Shown: positions 7,503-13,818 of the stretch, piece after piece
Layout: each line of letters begins with the position of its first letter
Numbering within the stretch: the first letter of the stretch is position 1
Assembly: GCA_945861195.1 (NCBI GenBank)
Contig: CAMATS010000024.1
Location: forward strand, 1-13,818
DNA from: Rhodoferax sp. OV413
Lineage (GTDB): Bacteria > Pseudomonadota > Gammaproteobacteria > Burkholderiales > Burkholderiaceae_C
DNA length: 13,818 nt
Direction of reading: 5' to 3'
Position numbers and translations under genes: made by a program
Notes under the pieces: generated by a model
The model's input: the letters and a program-made list of their open reading frames with translations, nothing else
Databases searched by the model: none
What the model was told of the DNA's origin: nothing

Positions 7503-8117
7503 GTGCCTCTGACGGAAATTGTTGAGCAAACCGTGGCCGGGCTGGGCTATGACTTGGTGGCCACCGACCGGTCCGCCGGTGGCCTGCTGCGCATCACGAT
7601 CGACCTGCCGTGGTCGCAGGTTCAGGGCGGTTCAGACAGCGAGCAACTCGTAACGATTGAGGATTGTGAAAAAGTGACCCGGCAACTGCAGTTCGCCCTT
7701 GAGGTGGATGGCATAGAGTACAAACGTTTGGAAGTGTCATCGCCTGGCATTGACCGACCCCTGCGCCACGAGCAGGATTTTGAGCGTTTTGTGGGTCGGG
7801 TGATTGACATCACGCTCAAGGCGGCGATGGGTGCGGCGGCGCAGGGCTTGACCAGCGCGAGTCGAAAAAAATTTCGTGGCAGGCTGGAGCGCGGCAAAGT
7901 TGTTGGCAGCGCAGCTTCATGGCAAATTGTTTGGGCTGACGAGCCCGTGGTCAAACCGGGGCAGAGGGTGAGCAAAAAACGCCTGGCCGCGCCGCTGCAG
8001 GTGCTGGGGTTTACCCAGGAAGAAATACGCGAAGCGCGTTTGGCGCCCATCGTCAGTTTCAAGGGTCGGGGCGGGCTCAGTGGCGCGCCTGGTGCCGATG
8101 AATCTGAATTAAGTTGA
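7503..8117 (+). CDS. rimP: Ribosome maturation factor RimP
   Basis: The 204-residue protein is needed for late 30S subunit assembly and acts in the cytoplasm. Family blocks are the N-terminal TEIVEQTVAGLGYDLV, the EDCEKVTRQLQ segment from residue 53 and the signature SSPGIDRPL at 79-87. A C-terminal SH3-like domain with KKFRGRLERG follows. It is longer than E. coli RimP (about 150). Extra residues sit near 38-50 (VQGGSDSEQ), near 104-116 (GAAAQGLTSAS) and in a Gly-rich tail after about 185. The start is GTG, chosen because it gives the usual N-terminus beginning at the first family residues; there is no strong ribosome binding site (TAAGTAA only). It is the first gene of the rimP-nusA-infB-rbfA-truB operon, 32 bp before nusA. 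Confidence 0.94.
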   Translation: MPLTEIVEQTVAGLGYDLVATDRSAGGLLRITIDLPWSQVQGGSDSEQLVTIEDCEKVTRQLQFALEVDGIEYKRLEVSSPGIDRPLRHEQDFERFVGRVIDITLKAAMGAAAQGLTSASRKKFRGRLERGKVVGSAASWQIVWADEPVVKPGQRVSKKRLAAPLQVLGFTQEEIREARLAPIVSFKGRGGLSGAPGADESELS

Positions 8118-8149
8118 ATTGAGTTGAGTTGATATAGGAGAGTCTTGGC

Positions 8150-9646
8150 ATGAATCGAGAAATGTTAATGCTGGTGGACGCCATCTCGCGTGAGAAAAAC
8201 GTCGAGCGCGATGTGGTGTTTGGGGCTGTTGAGGCCGCCCTGGCCCAGGCCACGAAAAAACTTTACCCGGGTGAGGTCGACATTCGGGTTGTGGTTGACC
8301 GCGACAGCGGCAGCTACGAAACCTTTCGGCGCTGGCATGTGGTGCCGGATGAAGCCGGTTTACAGCTGCCAGACCAGGAAATTCTGCTGTTTGAGGCCAA
8401 GGAGCAAATCGACGATATCGAGCTTGACGAGTACATAGAAGAAGCCGTGCCATCGGTGCCCATTGGCCGCATTGGTGCGATGGCGGCAAAACAGGTGATT
8501 CTGCAAAAAATTCGCGATGCAGAGCGTGAAATGCTGCTCAATGACTTCATGTCGCGCGGTGACAAAATTTTCGTCGGTACGGTCAAGCGCATGGACAAGG
8601 GCGACATCATTGTCGAGAGCGGGCGGGTTGAGGGTCGGTTGCGCCGAGGCGAGATGATCCCCAAAGAAAACCTGCGTACCGGTGACCGGGTCCGCGCCAT
8701 GATCATGGAGGTTGACCTGACCCTGCGAGGAGCCCCGATTATTTTGTCGCGCTCTTCGCCTGAATTCATGACTGAGCTGTTTCGCCAGGAAGTGCCCGAG
8801 ATCGAGCAGGGCCTGCTCGAGATCAAGTCTTGTGCACGGGACGCCGGCTCGCGCGCCAAAATTGCGGTGCTTTCACATGACAAGCGGATTGACCCGATCG
8901 GTACCTGTGTCGGCGTGCGTGGCACGCGGGTCAACGGCGTCACCAACGAGCTGGCTGGCGAGCGGGTGGATATCGTGCTCTGGAGCGATGACCCGGCCCA
9001 GTTTGTGATTGGTGCACTGGCGCCGGCCAATGTCTCGTCGATTGTGGTGGACGAGGAGCGGCATGCCATGGACGTGGTGGTTGATGAAGAAAATCTGGCC
9101 ATCGCCATTGGCCGTGGTGGCCAAAACGTCCGTCTGGCAGCTGAACTCACAGGCTGGAAGATCAATATTCTGGACGCTGCCGAGTCGGCAGAAAAACAGG
9201 CTGGCGAGGTTGATTCTGGGCGTCGCTTGTTCATGGACAAGCTCGATGTTGACGAAGAAATCGCCGATCTGCTGATTGCCGAGGGATTTACCAGCCTGGA
9301 GCAGGTGGCCTATGTGCCTCTTGAGGAAATGCTGGAGATCGAAAGCTTTGACGAAGACACGGTCAATGAATTGCGCGCACGGGCTAAAGACGCCTTGTTG
9401 ACCATGGAAATAGCGCGTGAAGAAAGCGGCGCAGAGGTATCACAAGACCTGCGCGACTTCACCGGGCTCACCCCCGAGCTGATCGTCAAGCTCGCAGACG
9501 GCGGTGTGCACACCCTGGATGATCTCGCCGATTTGGCGGTTGATGAACTCACCGACCTCACTGGGCACACCGAAGAGCAGGCCCGGGCCATCATCATGAG
9601 AGCGCGGGAGCATTGGTTTGCCAATGAAGCCGCCTCTGACGCATGA
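8150..9646 (+). CDS. nusA: Transcription termination/antitermination factor NusA
   Basis: The 498-residue protein binds RNA polymerase and nascent RNA to control pausing, intrinsic and Rho termination and antitermination. Domains in order: RNAP-binding N-terminal domain (1-130), S1 domain from about 137 (GDKIFVGTVKRMDKGDIIVESG), KH1 at about 235-280 (DPIGTCVGVRGTRV), KH2 at about 305-345 (AIGRGGQNVRLAA, GRGG at 321-324), then two acidic C-terminal repeats at about 360-418 and 431-490 as in E. coli. Having both repeats suggests that contacts with the alpha-subunit C-terminal domain are retained. ATG 8150 is preceded by AGGAG at 8136-8140. The spacer before it carries short repeats of the GTTGA type. 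NusA could feed back on the terminator in the rimP leader, as it is encoded in the same operon; this is inference. Confidence 0.97.
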   Translation: MNREMLMLVDAISREKNVERDVVFGAVEAALAQATKKLYPGEVDIRVVVDRDSGSYETFRRWHVVPDEAGLQLPDQEILLFEAKEQIDDIELDEYIEEAVPSVPIGRIGAMAAKQVILQKIRDAEREMLLNDFMSRGDKIFVGTVKRMDKGDIIVESGRVEGRLRRGEMIPKENLRTGDRVRAMIMEVDLTLRGAPIILSRSSPEFMTELFRQEVPEIEQGLLEIKSCARDAGSRAKIAVLSHDKRIDPIGTCVGVRGTRVNGVTNELAGERVDIVLWSDDPAQFVIGALAPANVSSIVVDEERHAMDVVVDEENLAIAIGRGGQNVRLAAELTGWKINILDAAESAEKQAGEVDSGRRLFMDKLDVDEEIADLLIAEGFTSLEQVAYVPLEEMLEIESFDEDTVNELRARAKDALLTMEIAREESGAEVSQDLRDFTGLTPELIVKLADGGVHTLDDLADLAVDELTDLTGHTEEQARAIIMRAREHWFANEAASDA

Positions 9647-9678
9647 AGTTATTGTCATGAAAAAATATATTTAGTGAT

Positions 9679-9711
9679 GGCCGCCCTAAGCCCGACCGGG
9701 CTTTCGCGGCC
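9679..9711 (+). other. Two-tier hairpin between nusA and infB
   Basis: The 87-bp spacer between nusA and infB can fold into one strong stem-loop. The outer arm is GGCCGC (9679-9684) with GCGGCC (9706-9711). The inner arm is AAGCCC (9688-9693) with GGGCTT (9698-9703) around a GACC loop, with a small internal bulge of 3 and 2 nt. No T tract follows on the plus strand, so it is not a standard terminator for nusA. It ends 22 nt before the infB ATG, and an AT-rich stretch (AAAAAATATATTTAG) precedes it. It may be an mRNA processing or stability element, or may tune infB translation. Confidence 0.6.
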
Positions 9712-9733
9712 GAACCCAAAGGTTAGATAAGAA

Positions 9734-12685
9734 ATGTCCAGTATGACCGTCGCCGAGTTTGCAACAGAGCTCAAAAAATCAAGTGAGACCCTGCTCGACC
9801 AGCTCAAATCTGCCGGGGTTGTCAAAACCGCTGTCTCAGACAAGCTCACCGAGTCTGACAAGCAGCGCCTGCTGGTCTATCTTCAGGCCAGCCATGGCAC
9901 TGCGAGCACTGAGCGCAAGAAAATCACACTGGTCAAGAAGTCGACCAGCGAGATCAAGCAGGCTGATGCGAGCGGTAAGGCCCGGACAATTCAAGTCGAG
10001 GTGCGCAAGAAACGCACCTTTGTGCGGCGTGAGGACGGTGCTGAGTCAGCCCCGGAAGACGCTGGCAACACGCCCGAGCAAGAAAGCCCAGCAGTTCCCT
10101 TGTTGGACACCGCTGAGCTCGCTCGCCGCGAAGAAGAAGCGCGCCGGCAAGCCGAATTGATACGGCGTCAGGAAGAAGAGCTCGCAGAGCGACGGCGGCA
10201 GCGTGAATCATTGGAGGCCAGGGCACAGGAAGCGGCCGAGCAAATGGCCAGCCGCAAAGCCGCCGAACTGATTGCGGCCGAGGCTGCTGCCAATCAGCCC
10301 AAGCCCGCTGACGGCCAGGCTGGAGAGCCAGAGTCCAGTAGCATCGCCGCCGCCCGAACCCAAGCCGCAGCCAGCAAGGCCGAGGCCCTCGCCAAAACGC
10401 TGGTTGAAGAGCGCGCTAGCGCTGCTGTGGCTGCCAAGGTCAGGGCCGACGAGGACGCCGCACGCGCCGCCGATCTTGGCGAGCGGCGACGCAAGGTTGA
10501 AGCCGAAGCCGCGGCCATCCGGGTCATGATGTCGGCACCGGGAAAAAAAGCCCCCCCCCCGAAGAAGCCAGAAGAAGTCAAACCGGCGGTCAAGCCTGGC
10601 GCTGTAGATGCCGCCAAAACCGGCCTCAAAGGAACCCTGCACAAGCCTGCTGCGGGTACTGTGGCGAGCAAACCCGCCCGTGCTGGTGCGCCAGGTGCGG
10701 CCGCAGCAACAACGCCAGCCGGTGCTGGCAAAGAAGTCAAATCAGCCAAGCTGTCGAGTAGCTGGGCTGGCGACCCAGCCAAAAAGAGGGCGATTCCCAC
10801 CCGCGGCGACACCGGCGCCGGCGCTGGCCGGGCCAGCAACTGGCGCGGTGGGCCGCGCGGGCGGCGCACTGGCACAGACCGTGACCGTGATGACCATGCA
10901 AGCCAGGCGGCACCGGCAGAGGTCCGGGTCATCGAGGTCCATGTGCCCGAGACCATCACGGTGGCAGAGCTTGCGCACAAGATGGCGGTCAAGGCCTCTG
11001 AGGTTATCAAGCACCTCATGAAGCTGGGGCAGATGGTCACCATCAACCAGCCGCTGGATCAGGACACGGCCATGATCGTGGTTGAAGAAATGGGCCACAA
11101 GGCGATTGTTGCCGCCCTGGATGATCCGGAGGCTTTCACCGACGACGAGGTGCAGCAGCAGCAGCAGTCGGAGTCCCTGCAAAGAGCGCCGGTGGTGACT
11201 GTCATGGGCCACGTTGACCACGGTAAAACCTCGCTGCTGGATTACATTCGCCGCGCCAAGGTGGCCTCGGGTGAGGCCGGCGGCATCACCCAGCATATTG
11301 GCGCCTACCATGTGGAGACGGCTCGCGGCATGATCTCTTTCCTCGACACCCCGGGTCACGAGGCCTTCACGGCCATGCGGGCGCGCGGTGCCAAGGCCAC
11401 CGACATCGTCATCTTGGTGGTGGCCGCCGATGACGGCGTGATGCCGCAAACCCGTGAGGCGATCAAACATGCCAAGGCGGCCGGAGTGCCCATCGTGGTG
11501 GCGATCAACAAAATTGACAAGCCAGATGCCAACACCGAGCGTGTCAAAAACGAGTTGGTGGTCGAAGAAGTGGTGCCGGAAGAATTTGGTGGCGATTCGC
11601 CCTTTGTTTCCGTCTCTGCCAAAACCGGACAGGGCATTGATGCCCTGCTCGAGCAGGTGTTGCTGCAGGCCGAGGTGCTTGAGTTGCGCGCCCCGGTGGA
11701 CGCGATGGCCAAGGGCCTGGTGATCGAGGCCCAGCTTGACAAGGGTCGCGGCCCGGTGGCTACTGTGCTGGTGCAGTCTGGCACCCTCAAGGCCGGTGAC
11801 ATCGTGCTTGCTGGCTCCACCTACGGCCGGGTGCGCGCGATGCTGGATGAAAATGGCCGGACGATCAAAACTGCGGGGCCGTCGATTCCGGTCGAGATCC
11901 AGGGCCTGACCGAAGTCCCGCAGGCGGGAGACGAGTTCATGGTGATGTCTGATGAACGGCGTGCCCGTGAAATCGCCACCTACCGGGCGGGTAAGTTCCG
12001 CAATACCAAACTGGCCAAGCAGCAGGCGGCCAAACTCGAAAACATGTTTGCCGACATGGCTGCGAGCGAAATCAAAATGGTGCCCATCATCGTCAAGGCC
12101 GATGTGCAGGGCTCGCAAGAAGCGCTGGCGCAGTCGCTGGTCAAACTGTCTACCGACGAGGTCAAGGTGCAGATGGTCTACACGGCTGTGGGTGGCATCA
12201 GCGAATCCGACGTCAATCTGGCGATTGCCTCAAAAGCGGTCATCATCGGCTTCAACACCCGGGCCGACGCTGGCGCGCGCAAACTTGCTGAAAACAATGG
12301 TGTCGACATTCGTTACTACAACATCATTTACGACGCCGTTGATGAGTTGAAAGCCGCCATGTCGGGCATGTTGACGCCCGAGAAGAAAGAAGAAGTCATC
12401 GGGACAGCTGAAATCCGGCAGGTGTTCAAGGTCTCCAAGATCGGCTCGATTGCTGGTTGCATGGTCACGGCCGGCGTGGTGCGGCGCTCTGCGCGCTTGC
12501 GCTTGCTGCGTAACAACATGGTGGTTTTCACGGGCGAGCTTGAATCGCTCAAGCGATTCAAGGACGATGCCAAAGAGGTCAAAGAGAGCTTCGAGTGCGG
12601 CTTGAATATCAAAAATTACAACGACATCCAGGAAGGCGACCTGCTGGAGTTTTATGAAATTCGCGAAATCGCCCGAACCCTGTAA
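9734..12685 (+). CDS. infB: Translation initiation factor IF-2
   Basis: This 983-residue GTPase brings fMet-tRNA to the 30S subunit and promotes subunit joining. Layout: a first IF2-N domain (1-50), a conserved basic block (KKITLVKKSTSEIKQ and IQVEVRKKRTFVRR, about 55-97), and a long Ala/Glu/Arg-rich, probably helical linker (about 120-270). A Pro/Ala/Gly/Arg-rich stretch follows, with a second IF2-N domain at about 398-455. The GTPase domain has G1 GHVDHGKT (492-499), G3 DTPGH (538-542), G4 NKID (592-595) and G5 SAK (628-630), then domains II, III and the fMet-tRNA-binding C-terminus. ATG 9734 gives the MSS(x)TVAEFA start typical of relatives; ATG 9743 is an alternative and the upstream site (AAGAA) is weak. 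The linker contains A7 and C10 homopolymers and a (CAG)5 run just before the GTPase domain. Confidence 0.97.
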   Translation: MSSMTVAEFATELKKSSETLLDQLKSAGVVKTAVSDKLTESDKQRLLVYLQASHGTASTERKKITLVKKSTSEIKQADASGKARTIQVEVRKKRTFVRREDGAESAPEDAGNTPEQESPAVPLLDTAELARREEEARRQAELIRRQEEELAERRRQRESLEARAQEAAEQMASRKAAELIAAEAAANQPKPADGQAGEPESSSIAAARTQAAASKAEALAKTLVEERASAAVAAKVRADEDAARAADLGERRRKVEAEAAAIRVMMSAPGKKAPPPKKPEEVKPAVKPGAVDAAKTGLKGTLHKPAAGTVASKPARAGAPGAAAATTPAGAGKEVKSAKLSSSWAGDPAKKRAIPTRGDTGAGAGRASNWRGGPRGRRTGTDRDRDDHASQAAPAEVRVIEVHVPETITVAELAHKMAVKASEVIKHLMKLGQMVTINQPLDQDTAMIVVEEMGHKAIVAALDDPEAFTDDEVQQQQQSESLQRAPVVTVMGHVDHGKTSLLDYIRRAKVASGEAGGITQHIGAYHVETARGMISFLDTPGHEAFTAMRARGAKATDIVILVVAADDGVMPQTREAIKHAKAAGVPIVVAINKIDKPDANTERVKNELVVEEVVPEEFGGDSPFVSVSAKTGQGIDALLEQVLLQAEVLELRAPVDAMAKGLVIEAQLDKGRGPVATVLVQSGTLKAGDIVLAGSTYGRVRAMLDENGRTIKTAGPSIPVEIQGLTEVPQAGDEFMVMSDERRAREIATYRAGKFRNTKLAKQQAAKLENMFADMAASEIKMVPIIVKADVQGSQEALAQSLVKLSTDEVKVQMVYTAVGGISESDVNLAIASKAVIIGFNTRADAGARKLAENNGVDIRYYNIIYDAVDELKAAMSGMLTPEKKEEVIGTAEIRQVFKVSKIGSIAGCMVTAGVVRRSARLRLLRNNMVVFTGELESLKRFKDDAKEVKESFECGLNIKNYNDIQEGDLLEFYEIREIARTL
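10543..10560 (+). repeat. A7-G-C10 homopolymer tract inside infB
   Basis: Seven A residues (10543-10549), one G and ten C residues (10551-10560) stand together in the IF2 linker and encode KKAPPPKK. The frame is intact across them. Such tracts are prone to polymerase slippage and to sequencing error; a change of one base would truncate IF2 before its GTPase domain. Confidence 0.85.
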
Positions 12686-12703
12686 TCGTGCTTGAGCTGA
12701 GCT

Positions 12704-13072
12704 GTGCGCAAAAAATCCAGTACGCCCAACCGGGGCTTCAAGGTGGCCGACCAGATCCAGCGTGATCTGACCGAGCTGATCGCGCGCGAGCTCAAAGACC
12801 CGCGGGTTGGAATGGTGACGATTCAAGGCGTCGAGGTCACCCCCGACTATGCCCATGCCAAGGTTTTTTTCAGCCTGCTGCAAGGCGACAGCGCTGCCTG
12901 CCAGGAGGGCTTGAACCAGGCCGCCGGTTTTTTGCGCTCAGGGCTTTTTAAGCGCCTGCGTATTCACACCGTGCCTAGCCTGCATTTTGTGTTCGATCGC
13001 ACCAGCGAGCGTGCTGCCGACATGAACGCCCTGATCGCGCGAGCCGTGTCCTCCCGGGCCAAAGACGACTGA
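12704..13072 (+). CDS. rbfA: 30S ribosome-binding factor RbfA
   Basis: The 122-residue protein is a single KH-like domain that binds the immature 30S subunit and helps finish 16S rRNA processing, notably in the cold. Recognisable family blocks are the N-terminal RGFKVADQIQRDLTELIARELKDPRVGMVTI, then VEVTPDYAHAKVFFSLL, the helix with AAGFLRSGLFKRLRIHTVPSLHFVFD, and an S-rich/acidic tail. The length is typical. The start is GTG, 18 bp after the infB stop, with only a poor ribosome binding site (GAGCTGAG), so it is probably coupled to infB translation. It is functionally linked to RimP and IF2 in the same operon. Confidence 0.95.
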   Translation: MRKKSSTPNRGFKVADQIQRDLTELIARELKDPRVGMVTIQGVEVTPDYAHAKVFFSLLQGDSAACQEGLNQAAGFLRSGLFKRLRIHTVPSLHFVFDRTSERAADMNALIARAVSSRAKDD

Positions 13073-13085
13073 TATGCATATCGCC

Positions 13086-13155
13086 GGGCCGCCTGAGGGT
13101 GCAAAGGCCCCCTTGGGGGGCAGCAATTCACATGTGATCGAAAAGCGCAGGGGCC
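13086..13155. repeat. Probable Comamonadaceae-type interspersed repeat between rbfA and truB
   Basis: The stretch right after rbfA contains GGCCCCCTTGGGGGGCAGC, with a C5/G5 stem extended by a G-C pair (13107-13112 with 13116-13121), then a perfect 10-bp palindrome TCACATGTGA (13128-13137) and an AGCGCAGGGGCC end. This order (CCCCCTTGGGGGG, CAGC, a short variable palindrome, AGCG..GGGGCC) matches, from memory, an intergenic repeat seen many times in Comamonadaceae genomes. The hairpin and palindrome are directly visible; the repeat family name and copy number are not checked. Its frame is open and in phase with truB. Confidence 0.5.
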
Positions 13156-13818
13156 AGGCCAGCCCAAAAATACGCGCCAGCAGGCGGGCCGTGCATGGGG
13201 TTTTGCTGCTCGACAAGCCACTTGGCCTGTCGAGCAATGATGCATTGCAAAAAGCCAAATGGCTGCTGGGGGCCGAGAAAGCCGGCCACACCGGCACCCT
13301 TGATCCGCTGGCCACCGGCGTCTTGCCCCTGTGCTTTGGTGCGGCGACCAAGTTCAGCCAGTTGCAGCTTGATGCAGACAAAACCTATGAGGCGGTGGCG
13401 CGCTTGGGTATCAAAACCAGCACTGGGGATGCCGAGGGCGAGCCGATCGCGATCCGGCCGGTTGATGTGACTGCGGCTAGCCTGTCTGCTTTGGTAAAAC
13501 AGTTCACCGGGGCCCTGCGGCAAATCCCGCCCATGTACAGTGCTTTGAAAAAAGATGGGCGCGCGCTCTACGAGTACGCCCGAGCCGGTATCGAGCTTGA
13601 ACGCGAGGCCAGAGACATCACCGTCTACTCCCTCAGTCTGGCCTTGAGGCAGGATGAGGCCGGTTTTGCCATCGCTCTGGGCGTGGCATGCAGCAAGGGC
13701 ACCTACATCCGAACCCTGGCCGAGGATATCGGCGAGGCACTGGGCTGCGGTGCGCACCTCAGCGCGCTCAGACGGATCGAGACTGGCGGTTTTTCTGCCG
13801 CGCAGTGCATCAGCCTGT
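13134..13818 (+). CDS. truB: tRNA pseudouridine(55) synthase TruB, 3' end outside window
   Basis: About 228 codons are visible with no stop before the right edge; relatives are roughly 300 residues. TruB converts U55 of the tRNA T-loop to pseudouridine. Family motifs are VHGVLLLDKPLGLSSNDALQK, the catalytic block GHTGTLDPLATGVLPL (nucleophile Asp57 from this start), KTSTGDAEGEP, IPPMYSALKKDGRALYEYAR and CSKGTYIRTLAEDIG. The start is uncertain. GTG 13134 gives a short basic leader of about 19 residues before VHGV, as in relatives, but falls within the palindrome of the repeat and its G-rich upstream sequence is distant. ATG 13074, 1 nt after the rbfA stop and in frame, would add 20 residues translated from the repeat (MHIAGPPEGAKAPLGG...). 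It is the fifth gene of the operon. Confidence 0.92.
   Translation, partial: MIEKRRGQASPKIRASRRAVHGVLLLDKPLGLSSNDALQKAKWLLGAEKAGHTGTLDPLATGVLPLCFGAATKFSQLQLDADKTYEAVARLGIKTSTGDAEGEPIAIRPVDVTAASLSALVKQFTGALRQIPPMYSALKKDGRALYEYARAGIELEREARDITVYSLSLALRQDEAGFAIALGVACSKGTYIRTLAEDIGEALGCGAHLSALRRIETGGFSAAQCISL

Noticed and set aside
8314..9240. 308-codon open frame on the minus strand across nusA
   Set aside because: The Ser/Arg/Ile-rich translation is the mirror of the NusA S1 and KH domains; no start signal or known domain.
9652..9674. Possible promoter (TTGTCA and TATATT) and five-codon ORF MKKYI upstream of infB
   Set aside because: The two hexamers are only 8 bp apart, far below the needed spacing, and the tiny ORF has no clear ribosome binding site.
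11153..11167. (CAG)5 run coding for five Gln before the IF2 GTPase domain
   Set aside because: It is short, in frame and lies in a variable linker; this is ordinary low-complexity sequence.
10742..12118. 458-codon open frame on the minus strand across infB
   Set aside because: It is antisense to well-conserved IF2 coding sequence. Its His/Arg/Gly-rich product matches no family I know, as expected from G+C-rich codon bias.

Overview
The window looks like chromosome from a betaproteobacterium of the order Burkholderiales, most likely family Comamonadaceae (Rhodoferax/Polaromonas/Acidovorax relatives). The base composition is fairly G+C-rich. IF2, NusA, TruB and the Yej proteins read like that group's versions. 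The rbfA-truB junction carries what looks like an intergenic repeat I associate with Comamonadaceae. The family assignment comes from recalled protein and repeat patterns, not from a search.

Layout, left to right. Positions 1-915 hold the 3' end of a biodegradative-type Orn/Lys/Arg decarboxylase gene (+ strand). It converges on fabI (enoyl-ACP reductase, - strand, 964-1752). Divergent from fabI, with only 29 bp between start codons, is a compact four-gene operon at 1782-7267 for a Yej-type oligopeptide ABC importer: periplasmic binding protein YejA, permeases YejB and YejE, and double ATPase YejF. Its gene junctions are a 2-nt gap, a 17-nt overlap and a 4-nt ATGA overlap, so translation is probably coupled.

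A 235-bp spacer follows. It holds a possible -10 element and a clear intrinsic terminator hairpin with a T8 tract, and the hairpin lies in the leader of the next operon. That operon is the classic transcription/translation cluster rimP-nusA-infB-rbfA-truB (7503 to the right edge, truB cut off). Its products are a 30S maturation factor, the transcription elongation/termination factor NusA, initiation factor IF2, a second 30S maturation factor, and the tRNA psi55 synthase.

The gene content is ordinary housekeeping plus a peptide importer. I see no phage, transposon, CRISPR, toxin-antitoxin or defence system, and no undescribed multi-gene system. The parts worth a second look are mostly non-coding or fine-scale: the terminator in the rimP leader, a two-tier hairpin just before infB, the repeat supplying the truB start region, the very tight fabI/yejA divergence, unusual residues in FabI, and an A7-G-C10 tract inside infB.
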